From Nematostella vectensis (Eukaryota > Cnidaria > Anthozoa > Actiniaria > Edwardsiidae): a stretch of 64,000 nucleotides of DNA. The DNA lies in assembly GCF_932526225.1 (NCBI RefSeq), contig NC_064046.1, forward strand, positions 13,837,408-13,901,407. Reading direction: 5' to 3'. The notes beneath the pieces are model-generated. The model saw only the letters and a program-made list of their open reading frames with translations, was not told where the DNA came from and made no database searches. How positions within the stretch are numbered: position 1 is the first letter of the stretch; every line of letters starts with the position of its first letter. Shown here one piece after another: positions 36,605 through 47,560 of this stretch. The translations under genes and the position numbers were made by a program.

Positions 36605-36858
36605 TTAAAGCCGCATTGTCATCAGTTTACTTCCGGTCGATTACCTAACAATATCCGATGATTTTTAACGGAAAACGCGAAAAATATTTCAAAATATTGA
36701 AAGCAGTGTGTCTATTGGAAGTTTCTTTGAGGATGTGATTGATAATTTAGAGCGGATGGCCTGTTAAATATTTCGGATTCGAATAGATTCTTTTGTCTTT
36801 TAACGGTTTAGGTTTCCGCCGGACCTCCGGAAGTAAACTGGTGACAATGCGGCTTTAA
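36605..36858 (-). mobile_element. MITE copy 2, opposite orientation to copy 1
   Basis: A 254-bp element with TTAA at both ends and the same terminal inverted repeats (AAAGCCGCATTGTCATCAG left, GTGACAATGCGGCTTTAA right). Its interior aligns with the reverse complement of the element at 25146-25388, for example in the segment that ends with GGATGGCCTGTTAAATAT. Confidence 0.85.
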
Positions 36859-37092
36859 GTGAACCTCTTTTTTACACCGTGATCCACCACTATAGGAGAC
36901 TGAAATCCAGAGCCTCGCCGTCTTTCTAATACTAGCTACGCTTTTGATTGGATTGGCAGGGATAAAACTTGAGGGAAGGCGATTACCCGGTGCAGGCGCG
37001 TTCCGAGGGGGTGCGCAGTCATAGGTCTGATATGGAAAAAGCATAGTATTTGAAGATTCCTTAATAAGAAATGACCCACTTTTGGCCGCTAA

Positions 37093-37126
37093 GGGGGGGG
37101 GGGGGGGGGTGCGCGCGCGCACCCTG
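37093..37126. repeat. Poly-G tract (G17) followed by (GC)n
   Basis: Seventeen G, then a GCGCGCGCGC run and CACCCTGCGTACCCCCC. It forms part of a G-rich patch (36,990-37,155) related to the one near 5,280. Confidence 0.85.
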
Positions 37127-37200
37127 CGTACCCCCCTGTGTACGCGCCTGCGGTGTTTTCGCTATGGGCCGAGTCGTGGCCGCCATAACACCGGGTAAAC

Positions 37201-38575
37201 ACCCGCAAGAAGGCTAGATTGGCTGGGGTAAAACTTGTGGGCCATATCGTCTCACTCCAAATGGTTCAGAATTGCGATTCTCTTAAATTTCATATTACTT
37301 GAAATTATGAGTTCCGTAGGTTGGGAGAATTTACAAACACTGTGTCCGGCTTGTTGGACTGTTTATTTTGAATATTGAAAGGTTTAATTATCAATGCAAT
37401 ATTTTCTTATCTTATCAGCAAGAATGAAGCTGTTTTATTTTACTCACTGGGAAAAGTGTTATGTAAATTCTCATCACTCAATGACAGCTAGAACCAATGA
37501 TCTTGTTAGAAGAAATTCCAATTTGAACCGATTTTGGAGAGAAATGGTTAAAACCCGCAGTAGACCCATCTTCAAACAGTGAATGTTGATCTGTTACACT
37601 CACGATTTTCTCCATATGTTCGTGCTGTGTGTGTATAAAAAAATCTCAAATTAGAAAAAGACTAACACTGAATGTGTGTTTTACCCACCCTCCCCCCCCC
37701 GAAAAATGACAATAAAACGTATGGAAAAAGGAGTCTATACCCTCTGGAAATGGTGTTTCCGATTCACTCACGAATTTTCACGTGAATGGAGTAATGTCGA
37801 CTTTTATTCTGGGTAGCAGCTAGCTCGGGTTTGTAGACTCACCTAGCAAAAGTCTTCTCATTTGTGATATTATATTTAATGTGATTTTTAATGTGACCCG
37901 CAAGAAGGCTAGATTGGCTGGGGTAAAACTTGTGGGCCATATCGTCTCACTCCAAATGGTTCAGAATTGCGATTCTCTTAAATTTCATATTACTTGAAAT
38001 TATGAGTTCCGTAGGTTGGGAGAATTTACAAACACTGTGTCCGGCTTGTTGGACTGTTTATTTTGAATATTGAAAGGTTTAATTATCAATGCAATATTTT
38101 CTTATCTTATCAGCAAGAATGAAGCTGTTTTATTTTACTCACTGGGAAAAGTGTTATGTAAATTCTCATCACTCAATGACAGCTAGAACCAATGATCTTG
38201 TTAGAAGAAATTCCAATTTGAACCGATTTTGGAGAGAAATTGTTAAAACCCGCAGTAGACCCATCTTCAAACAGTGAATGTTGATCTGTTACACTCACGA
38301 TTTTCTCCATATGTTCGTGCTGTGTGTGTATAAAAAAATCTCAAATTAGAAAAAGACTAACACTGAATGTGTGTTTCACCCACCTTGACCCACCCCACCC
38401 CCCCGAAAAATGACAATAAAACGTGGTGTTTCCGATTCACTCATGAATTTTCACGTGAATGGAGTAATGTCGACTTTTATTCTGGGTAGCAGCTAGCTCG
38501 GGTTTGTAGACTCACCTAGCAAAAGTCTTCTTATTTCTGATATTATATTTAATATGATTTTTTTCTTCGCTAGCC
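37201..38575. repeat. Tandem duplication of a 695-bp segment (2 copies)
   Basis: Copy A starts at ACCCGCAAGAAGGCTAG (37201) and copy B at 37896; copy B ends near 38,575. They are almost identical. The main differences are a block missing from copy B where copy A has GTATGGAAAAAGGAG, and length changes in a C-run. Each carries a 62-codon open frame (37394-37582 and 38089-38277) without recognisable features, which I do not call as a gene. The duplication directly borders the receptor array. Confidence 0.9.
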
Positions 38576-39377
38576 AAGTGCCTTAACAGGAATTTTTAAT
38601 TAAAAGTAATTAATACAGATGATGTAATGCCTAACACCACATGTTAGAATCTCCCTTTCTATCACTGATTATAATTCCTGATAAAAGCAACTTTGCCGAA
38701 ACGTAAAATTAGATAATTTTTTTTTAAAAGAAGGTCTTATTTTCAGTTGAGTCTGGGCTGTTTTTCTTTTTTGGTCATTTTTTTTTTCAGGCTAGACGTT
38801 CTTATAAAAAAAGAGTGTATACCTAGTGGTAGATTTTTTTAAATTTCTGTATATTCACTAGAAATTCTTGCAGAGTTTGCTGTCTCGGACGAATCTTATG
38901 AGCTTTTAACGAATAGAATCCAAGATGGCTATGTTCACGATGATTTTTCTCATTTTATTAAAGGTCGCTCTATTTTGCGTAAATTCTATTTTGTTTTTTA
39001 TTCTCAATGAGTTCGATCTAAAACTTGACTACAATTAAGTATTTTTAAATTGAAAGAACTTTATGAAAATACCCTTTTCTAAATTAAAACAGTTACCTTT
39101 ATCGGCAATTATATCAAACATGTGAAGTTTTTCATTACTTTAAAATATCACCGACGATAAGAACTGATTTTATTGCCATATGGTGCTTGTTTTACTATCA
39201 GCGGTTAAACAAATTGATTCAGATCTGGGTAATAACTTTTACCGTTATATCCCATCTGGATATTAAAAGTCCCCTTCAGCGTTTCCTTGCACTTACCAAG
39301 ACCACTGATGTCAACCATCACAAGTGACGAAGCTAGCTTTTCCTTTTACTCCATTATTTCTTTGTATTTGGTGGACT

Positions 39378-40301
39378 ATGGATGGCAACGTCTCTTCAAC
39401 CATGACTTCTCATCTAATCATGGCCGGGACCTTCTCTTTTTGTTTTATGGGAGTTGCACTTATTTTTCTCAACGCCTTAACCATTTTGACCTTCCTTGTC
39501 CACAGAAATTTGCGAAAACGGAGTGTTTTTCTCCCTTTAAGCCTTTGCTTCGCGGATATGCTTGTCGGTGTCACGTCGTTAAAGCACGGTTCTGGGTTAA
39601 CACACTTCAAAAACCTTACCAGCTTACTGAAACATTTCAAGTCGCCAAATTCGATGACAACGTTCGACAATTTTACTGCGACGGCATCTCTCGCCGGCCT
39701 AACAATAATTGCCATTGAACGGATGCATGCAACGGTGTGGCCGGTTCGACATCGCAATCTAAATAACCATCCATACTTTTTTGCCATTACGCTACAATGG
39801 GCGTTTGCAGTGGCATTAACCATCATTTACACCGAATCTATCTGGGTCTACTTTTTAATTGCTATGGCTGCTTTTGCGGTAGGCATTCTTGTTATTTCTT
39901 TTTCGTATATTTTAATCTTCGTCACTGTAAAGCATCAAAACGCACAGTTCCAAGGTCACTCGACGTTGGCCCAGCAGCGCGAAAGAGAACTTGCAAAGAC
40001 GTTGTTTATCGTCACTGTTCTGTCCCTTACCACCTGGGCACCCGATATGCTGTGGTTTTTCTTTCAAAGAACAGCCGAGAAGACGGAGAGTTTGCTTTTC
40101 GTAGCAGCGCTTAGTTTAGTGTTCAATTTAGTGCGCTACTTCAACTCTCTCATCAATCCTTGTATTTACATGCTAAGGATGAAGGCGTTTAGACGAGCGT
40201 TCGTCAAATTGCTGTGCAGACGCAATAATAACATTCTCCCATCTGAATCCAGAGGGCCCTGGAGGACTACTCCCCCAGGTAATAGTCACAGGTTTTGTTG
40301 A
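39378..40301 (+). CDS. Rhodopsin-class GPCR, array copy 1
   Basis: Intronless, 307 residues. I start at ATG 39378 (ggactATGG, A at -3). The frame is open for 18 codons upstream but holds no ATG there. Seven hydrophobic segments carry class A marks: Asn32 in TM1, LCFAD with Asp60 in TM2, Glu114-Arg115-Met116 (DRY position), Trp141 in TM4, Tyr177 in TM5, Trp220-Ala-Pro222 in TM6, NPCIY (260-264) in TM7, then a basic helix 8 with Cys280. Asn4 (NVS) is a possible glycosylation site. There is no Cys at the top of TM3 or in the very short second extracellular loop, and Gly169 replaces the TM5 proline. That combination is known from melanocortin, cannabinoid and EDG-type receptors, so a relation to that cluster is possible. 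The ligand is unknown. The protein is identical to that of copy 4. Confidence 0.93.
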   Translation: MDGNVSSTMTSHLIMAGTFSFCFMGVALIFLNALTILTFLVHRNLRKRSVFLPLSLCFADMLVGVTSLKHGSGLTHFKNLTSLLKHFKSPNSMTTFDNFTATASLAGLTIIAIERMHATVWPVRHRNLNNHPYFFAITLQWAFAVALTIIYTESIWVYFLIAMAAFAVGILVISFSYILIFVTVKHQNAQFQGHSTLAQQRERELAKTLFIVTVLSLTTWAPDMLWFFFQRTAEKTESLLFVAALSLVFNLVRYFNSLINPCIYMLRMKAFRRAFVKLLCRRNNNILPSESRGPWRTTPPGNSHRFC

Positions 40302-40313
40302 GAACATGAATAA

Positions 40314-40797
40314 TGGGTGTGGCAATATAGATTTTGGCCCCTAAGATATGAACAAATGGGTGTGGCAATATAGATTTTGGACCCTAAGATATAAACAAAT
40401 GGGTGTGGTAATATAGATTTTGACCCCTAAGATATAAACAAATGGGTGTGACTATATAGATTTTGACCCCTAAGATATGAACAAATGGGTGTGGCAATAT
40501 AGATGTTGACCCCTAAGATATGAACAAATGGGTGTGGCAAGATAGATTTTGACCCCTGAAAGATATGAACAAATGGGTGTGGCTATATAGATGTTGGCCC
40601 CTAAGATATGAACAAATGGGTGTGGTAATATAGATTTTGACCCCTAAGATATGAACAAATGGGTGTGGCAATATAAATGTTGGCCCCTAAGATATGAACA
40701 AATGGGTGTGGCAATATAGATGTTGGCCCCTAAGATATGAACAAATGGGTGTGGCAATATAGATGTTGGCCCCTAAGATATGAACAAATGGGTGTGG
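40314..40797. repeat. 43-bp minisatellite after GPCR copy 1, about 11 units
   Basis: Unit GGGTGTGGCAATATAGATTT then TGGCCCCTAAGATATGAACAAAT. It starts 12 bp after the stop codon, so it is probably in the 3' UTR. Internal variants (TGACCCC, GGCTATAT, AAAGATATG) occur in the same order in copies 1-6. Confidence 0.95.
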
Positions 40798-40823
40798 CCA
40801 ACATAGCCTCATTCCCTGGCTTC

Positions 40824-41140
40824 TATTGGCTGAGCGGCTTGTCGGCTAATGACGTCACTTTTGATTTCACGCTCGCCTTGGAGCATGGCAAATCGATGTG
40901 TCTATGGCCTTGTTTGGAGCGATGTTGCGATGTCTATGGCATAGAGAAACCGGGAGAACACGTTATCCGAGCGTTTCAGCATAAAATCAGTCAAGTACAG
41001 CACGAATCCACACATATTTCACTACTACTGAGATTATTTACTTATCTGAGCCTGGTTTTGGTAGATTCTCGAAGTGAAAGAGTAAATTTAACGTGATATT
41101 TTCAAGAACCGTAGACCACGTAATCGGGCGGCCAATCAGA
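40824..41140. promoter_or_regulatory. CCAAT / CRE module in array unit 1
   Basis: An inverted CCAAT box (TATTGGCTGA) near 40824, the perfect CRE palindrome TGACGTCA at 40850-40857, and a second CCAATCAG at 41132-41139. The same module is in units 2-6. In unit 7 the CRE is TGACATCA. The position, about 1.9 kb upstream of the next receptor, would suit a promoter with a long leader, but no transcript start can be seen. Confidence 0.35.
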
Positions 41141-41276
41141 AACCTTCAAACGACGTAAGGATAGCATAGATAAACTGTAAAATTTAGATAAAATGAATTT
41201 TAGGAACCACCCTAAAATTGACATATTTTTTATTAAAGATTTCTTCATTACATTTATAACGTCTGATAATCTTGAA

Positions 41277-41307
41277 ACTAGTATAATTGCATATATTTTA
41301 TACTAGT
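41277..41307. other. AT-rich hairpin in array unit 1
   Basis: Perfect 10-bp arms ACTAGTATAA and TTATACTAGT around an 11-nt loop. Present in all seven units, including the diverged seventh (copy 3 has one extra T in the loop). Function unknown. Confidence 0.6.
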
Positions 41308-41430
41308 ACTAAATTGAATCTTTTTTGTTGTGATTTCACAGTGATAGAATGAAATTTACTTTATTACACTTAATTTTCGCGACAGAACCGTGTTTATCAC
41401 ACCATCATTTTTTTTTGTGTGTGTGTATGT

Positions 41431-41450
41431 GGGGGGGGGGGGGGGGGGGG
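41431..41450. repeat. Poly-G tract of array unit 1 (G20)
   Basis: Follows T-run and (GT)n. The equivalents are at 44811-44832 (G22), 48194-48215 (G22), 51580-51604 (G25), 54967-54981 (G15), 58345-58368 (G24) and 61538-61560 (G23), so length varies between otherwise near-identical units. Confidence 0.9.
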
Positions 41451-42757
41451 AGATAAAATATTTCTCACACAGTCCGGTGCTGAAGTCTCATCTGTGAAAT
41501 CTTGAAATCGCAAAATCTACATTTCCAACCATCAGCCTTCTAATCCTCTCTCGTTTCCTATAATTTATAGTAGGGAAGTCAGGGATTTAGACTGTTATAG
41601 CCTGTATAGATAAATCTCTGGTTTCTAAAGCTCTGATTAGATATACGATCACAAACATGTTTACGCTATTTTTTATTGGTTTCTCTGTTGTTGTTTTTGT
41701 GTACATGTGTGTCAAATATTACAATGTTTGAAATGTTTCGTGCGGATCGTGCGTTTCGAGATAGCAATAACACTGATGTCGGCATTTGTTCGTTGTGCCT
41801 TCGGGTGTTCGGCGATGCGAGCGCTTAGGAGACCCAGGATACTGTATGATTTCCGAAACATTTCCGTAAACATTAGTGCTTGGTCTCGTAAAACGCACGT
41901 GATATACAAAGAGGAAGAGGCCGTCGGTTATCCTTTGGCGCCTTAAGGGTGATCGAGTTAGATCGTTGGTTTTGCTCCGGTGCTCTTACGGTATTAATAC
42001 AGATGATGTAATGCCTAACACCACATGTTGGAATCTCCCTTTCTATCACTGATTATAATTCCTGATAAAAGCAACATTGCCGAAACGTAAAATTAAATAT
42101 TTTTTTTAAAAGGTCTTATTTTCAGTTGAGTCTGGGCCGTTTTTCTTTTTGGGGCATTTTTTTCAGGCTAGACGTTCTTATAAAAAAAAATAGTGTATAC
42201 CTAGTGGTAGATTTTTTTTAAAATTTCTGTATATTCAATAGAAATTCTTGCAGACTTTGCTGTCTCGGACGAATCTTATGAGCTTTTAATGAATAGAATC
42301 CAAGATGGCTATGGTTACGATAATTTTTCTCATTTTATTAAAGGTCGCCCTATTTCGCGTAAATTCTATTTTGTTTTTTATTTTCAATTAGTTCGATCTA
42401 AAACTTGACTACAATTAAGTTTTTTTAAATTGAAAGAACTTTATGAAAATACCCTTTTCTAAATTAAAACAGTTACCTTTATCGGCAATTATATCAAACA
42501 TGTGAAGTTTTTCATTACTTTAAAATATCACCGACGATAAGAACTGATTTTATTGCCATATGGTGCTTGTTTTACTATCAGCGGTTAAACAAATTGATTC
42601 AGATCTGGGTAATAACTTTTACCGTTATATCCCATCTGGATATTAAAAGTCCCCTTCAGCGTTTCCTTGCACTTACCAAGACCACTGATGTCAACCATCA
42701 CAAGTGACGAAGCTAGCTTTTCCTTATACTCCATTATTTCTTTGTATTTGGTGGACT

Positions 42758-43681
42758 ATGGATGGCAACGTCTCTTCAACCATGACTTCTCATCTAATCA
42801 TGGCCGGGACCTTCTCTTTTTGTTTTATGGGAGTTGCACTTATTTTTCTCAACGCCTTAACCATTTTGACCTTCCTTGTCCACAGAAATTTGCGAAAACG
42901 GAGTGTTTTTCTCCCTTTAAGCCTTTGCTTTGCGGATATGCTTGTCGGTGTCACGTCGTTAAAGCACGGTTCTGGGTTAACACACTTCAAAAACCTTACC
43001 AGCTTACTGAAACATTTCAAGTCGCCAAATTCGATGACAACGTTCGACAATTTTACTGCGACTGCATCTCTCTCCGGTCTAACAATAATTGCCATTGAAC
43101 GGATGCATGCAACGGTGTGGCCGATTCGACATCGCAATCTAAATAACCATCCATACTTTTTTGCCATTACGCTACAATGGGCGTTTGCAGTGGCATTAAC
43201 CATCATTTACACCGAATCTATCTGGGTCTACTTTTTAATTGCTATGGCTGCTTTTGCGGTAGGCATTCTTGTTATTTCTTTTTCGTATATTTTAATCTTC
43301 GTCACTGTAAAGCATCAAAACGCACAGTTCCAAGGTCACTCGACGTTGGCCCAGCAGCGCGAAAGAGAACTTGCAAAGACGTTGTTTATCGTCACTGTTC
43401 TGTCCCTTACCACCTGGGCACCCGATATGCTGTGGTTTTTCTTTCAAAGAACAGCCGAGAAGACGGAGAGTTTGCTTTTCGTAGCAGCGCTTAGTTTAGT
43501 GTTCAATTTAGTGCGCTACTTCAACTCTCTCATCAATCCTTGTATTTACATGCTAAGGATGAAGGCGTTTAGACGAGCGTTCGTCAAATTGCTGTGCAGA
43601 CGCAATAATAACATTCTCCCATCTGAATCCAGAGGGCCCTGGAGGACTACTCCCCCAGGTAATAGTCACAGGTTTTGTTGA
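42758..43681 (+). CDS. Rhodopsin-class GPCR, array copy 2
   Basis: Intact, 307 residues. It differs from copy 1 at Ser106 (Ala elsewhere, in TM3) and Ile123 (Val in copies 1 and 4, second intracellular loop). All class A motifs are kept. Confidence 0.93.
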   Translation: MDGNVSSTMTSHLIMAGTFSFCFMGVALIFLNALTILTFLVHRNLRKRSVFLPLSLCFADMLVGVTSLKHGSGLTHFKNLTSLLKHFKSPNSMTTFDNFTATASLSGLTIIAIERMHATVWPIRHRNLNNHPYFFAITLQWAFAVALTIIYTESIWVYFLIAMAAFAVGILVISFSYILIFVTVKHQNAQFQGHSTLAQQRERELAKTLFIVTVLSLTTWAPDMLWFFFQRTAEKTESLLFVAALSLVFNLVRYFNSLINPCIYMLRMKAFRRAFVKLLCRRNNNILPSESRGPWRTTPPGNSHRFC

Positions 43682-43693
43682 GAACATGAATAA

Positions 43694-44177
43694 TGGGTGT
43701 GGCAATATAGATTTTGGCCCCTAAGATATGAACAAATGGGTGTGGCAATATAGATTTTGGACCCTAAGATATAAACAAATGGGTGTGGTAATATAGATTT
43801 TGACCCCTAAGATATAAACAAATGGGTGTGACTATATAGATTTTGACCCCTAAGATATGAACAAATGGGTGTGGCAATATAGATGTTGACCCCTAAGATA
43901 TGAACAAATGGGTGTGGCAAGATAGATTTTGACCCCTGAAAGATATGAACAAATGGGTGTGGCTATATAGATGTTGGCCCCTAAGATATGAACAAATGGG
44001 TGTGGTAATATAGATTTTGACCCCTAAGATATGAACAAATGGGTGTGGCAATATAAATGTTGGCCCCTAAGATATGAACAAATGGGTGTGGCAATATAGA
44101 TGTTGGCCCCTAAGATATGAACAAATGGGTGTGGCAATATAGATGTTGGCCCCTAAGATATGAACAAATGGGTGTGG
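43694..44177. repeat. 43-bp minisatellite after GPCR copy 2
   Basis: Same number and order of variant units as after copy 1, which shows the two arrays were duplicated with the gene and did not expand independently. Confidence 0.93.
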
Positions 44178-46139
44178 CCAACATAGCCTCATTCCCTGGC
44201 TTCTATTGGCTGAGCGGCTTGTCGGCTAATGACGTCACTTTTGATTTCACGCTCGCCTTGGAGCATGGCAAATCGATGTGTCTATGGCCTTGTTTGGAGC
44301 GATGTTGCGATGTCTATGGCATAGAGAAACCGGGAGAACACGTTATCCGAGCGTTTCAGCATAAAATCAGTCAAGTACAGCACGAATCCACACATATTTC
44401 ACTACTACTGAGATTATTTACTTATCTGAGCCTGGTTTTGGTAGATTCTCGAAGTGAAAGAGTAAATTTAACGTGATATTTTCAAGAACCGTAGACCACG
44501 TAATCGGGCGGCCAATCAGAAACCTTCAAACGACGTAAGGATAGCATAGATAAACTGTAAAATTTAGATAAAATGAATTTTAGGAACCACCCTAAAATTG
44601 ACATATTTTTTATTAAAGATTTCTTCATTACATTTATAACGTCTGATAATCTTGAAACTAGTATAATTGCATATATTTTATACTAGTACTAAATTGAATC
44701 TTTTTTGTTGTGATTTCACAGTGATAGAATGAAATTTACTTTATTACACTTAATTTTCGCGACAGAACCGTGTTTATCACACCATCATTTTTTTTTGTGT
44801 GTGTGTATGTGGGGGGGGGGGGGGGGGGGGGGAGATAAAATATTTCTCACACAGTCCGGTGCTGAAGTCTCATCTGTGAAATCTTGAAATCGCAAAATCT
44901 ACATTTCCAACCATCAGCCTTCTAATCCTCTCTCGTTTCCTATAATTTATAGTAGGGAAGTCAGGGATTTAGACTGTTATAGCCTGTATAGATAAATCTC
45001 TGGTTTCTAAAGCTCTGATTAGATATACGATCACAAACATGTTTACGCTATTTTTTATTGGTTTCTCTGTTGTTGTTTTTGTGTACATGTGTGTCAAATA
45101 TTACAATGTTTGAAATGTTTCGTGCGGATCGTGCGTTTCGAGATAGCAATAACACTGATGTCGGCATTTGTTCGTTGTGCCTTCGGGTGTTCGGCGATGC
45201 GAGCGCTTAGGAGACCCAGGATACTGTATGATTTCCGAAACATTTCCGTAAACATTAGTGCTTGGTCTCGTAAAACGCACGTGATATACAAAGAGGAAGA
45301 GGCCGTCGGTTATCCTTTGGCGCCTTAAGGGTGATCGAGTTAGATCGTTGGTTTTGCTCCGGTGCTCTTACGGTATTAATACAGATGATGTAATGCCTAA
45401 CACCACATGTTGGAATCTCCCTTTCTATCACTGATTATAATTCCTGATAAAAGCAACATTGCCGAAACGTAAAATTAAATATTTTTTTTAAAAGGTCTTA
45501 TTTTCAGTTGAGTCTGGGCCGTTTTTCTTTTTGGGGCATTTTTTTCAGGCTAGACGTTCTTATAAAAAAAAATAGTGTATACCTAGTGGTAGATTTTTTT
45601 TTAAATTTCTGTATATTCAATAGAAATTCTTGCAGACTTTGCTGTCTCGGACGAATCTTATGAGCTTTTAATGAATAGAATCCAAGATGGCTATGGTTAC
45701 GATAATTTTTCTCATTTTATTAAAGGTCGCCCTATTTCGCGTAAATTCTATTTTGTTTTTTATTTTCAATTAGTTCGATCTAAAACTTGACTACAATTAA
45801 GTTTTTTTAAATTGAAAGAACTTTATGAAAATACCCTTTTCTAAATTAAAACAGTTACCTTTATCGGCAATTATATCAAACATGTGAAGTTTTTCATTAC
45901 TTTAAAATATCACCGACGATAAGAACTGATTTTATTGCCATATGGTGCTTGTTTTACTATCAGCGGTTAAACAAATTGATTCAGATCTGGGTAATAACTT
46001 TTACCGTTATATCCCATCTGGATATTAAAAGTCCCCTTCAGCGTTTCCTTGCACTTACCAAGACCACTGATGTCAACCATCACAAGTGACGAAGCTAGCT
46101 TTTCCTTATACTCCATTATTTCTTTGTATTTGGTGGACT

Positions 46140-47059
46140 ATGGATGGCAACGTCTCTTCAACCATGACTTCTCATCTAATCATGGCCGGGACCTTCTCTT
46201 TTTGTTTTATGGGAGTTGCACTTATTTTTCTCAACGCCTTAACCATTTTGACCTTCCTTGTCCACAGAAATTTGCGAAAACGGAGTGTTTTTCTCCCTTT
46301 AAGCCTTTGCTTCGCGGATATGCTTGTCGGTGTCACGTCGTTAAAGCACGGTTCTGGGTTAACACACTTCAAAAACCTTACCAGCTTACTGAAACATTTC
46401 AAGTCGCCAAATTCGATGACAACGTTCGACAATTTTACTGCGACGGCATCTCTCGCCGGTCTAACAATAATTGCCATTGAACGGATGCATGCAACGGTGT
46501 GGCCGATTCGACATCGCAATCTAAATAACCATCCATACTTTTTTGCCATTACGCTACAATGGGCGTTTGCAGTGGCATTAACCATCATTTACACCGAATC
46601 TATCTGGGTCTACTTTTTAATTGCTATGGCTGCTTTCGCGGTAGGCATTCTTGTTATTTCTTTTTCGTATATTTTAATCTTCGTCACTGTAAAGCATCAA
46701 AACGCACAGTTCCAAGGTCACTCGACGTTGGCCCAGCAGCGCGAAAGAGAACTTGCAAAGACGTTGTGTCACTGTTCTGTCCCTTACCACCTGGGCACCC
46801 GATATGCTGTGGTTTTTTCTTTCAAAGAACAGCCGGGAAGACGGAGAGTTTGCTTTTCGTAGCAGCGCTTAGTTTAGTGTTCAATTTAGTGCGCTACTTC
46901 AACTCTCTCATCAATCCTTGTATTTACATGCTAAGGATGAAGGCGTTTAGACGAGCGTTCGTCAAATTGCTGTGCAGACGCAATAATAACATTCTCCCAT
47001 CTGAATCCAGAGGGCCCTGGAGGACTACTCCCCCAGGTAATAGTCACAGGTTTTGTTGA
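46140..47059 (+). pseudogene. GPCR array copy 3, frameshifted in TM6
   Basis: Reads normally to Leu209, then a 5-bp deletion (near 46767, TTATC missing relative to the other copies) shifts the frame at the start of TM6. Translation ends at 46862 after an unrelated tail (CHCSVPYHLGTRYAVVF). A one-T insertion near 46,812-46,817 does not restore the frame. TM6 is destroyed and TM7 (NPCIY, 46907 onward) is out of frame. The product would be a five-helix truncated protein. This copy also has extra single G or T bases in its downstream repeats. Confidence 0.88.
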
Positions 47060-47071
47060 GAACATGAATAA

Positions 47072-47560
47072 TGGGTGTGGCAATATAGATTTTGGCCCCT
47101 AAGATATGAACAAATGGGTGTGGGCAATATAGATTTTGGACCCTAAGATATAAACAAATGGGTGTGGTAATATAGATTTTGACCCCTAAGATATAAACAA
47201 ATGGGTGTGACTATATAGATTTTGACCCCTAAGATATGAACAAATGGGTGTGGCAATATAGATGTTGACCCCTAAGATATGAACAAATGGGTGTGGCAAG
47301 ATAGATTTTGACCCCTGAAAGATATGAACAAATGGGTGTGGCTATATAGATGTTGGCCCCTAAGATATGAACAAATGGGGTGTGGTAATATAGATTTTGA
47401 CCCCTAAGATATGAACAAATGGGTGTGGCAATATAAATGTTGGCCCCTAAGATATGAACAAATGGGTGTGGCAATATAGATGTTGGCCCCTAAGATATGA
47501 ACAAATGGGTGTGGCAATATAGATGTTGGCCCCTAAGATATGAACAAATGGGTGTGGCCA
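47072..47560. repeat. 43-bp minisatellite after GPCR copy 3
   Basis: Same unit order as in copies 1 and 2, but with two single-G insertions (GTGTGGGCAATAT and AAATGGGGTGTGG). Confidence 0.93.

Noticed and set aside
37394-37582. 62-codon frame repeated at 38089-38277
   Set aside because: Part of the 695-bp duplication. Short, no known domain, and only one residue differs, so conservation is uninformative.
39324-39377. An 18-codon N-terminal extension of the receptors that resembles a signal peptide
   Set aside because: The first codon there is GTG and there is no ATG before 39378. A eukaryotic start would be the ATG of MDGNVSS unless an unseen 5' exon is spliced on.
39410-39826. 138-codon antisense frame and 143- and 105-codon overlapping frames in each receptor copy
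   Set aside because: Shadows of the receptor reading frame. They are conserved only because whole units are nearly identical.
40737-41096. 119-codon frame downstream of each receptor
   Set aside because: Starts inside the 43-bp repeat, has no recognisable domain, and is frameshifted in unit 3 and not preserved in unit 7.
41707-41946. 79-codon frame and its antisense partner near the end of each unit
   Set aside because: No domain or splice context. Identical in units 1-6, so there is no substitution pattern to judge by, and it is absent from unit 7.
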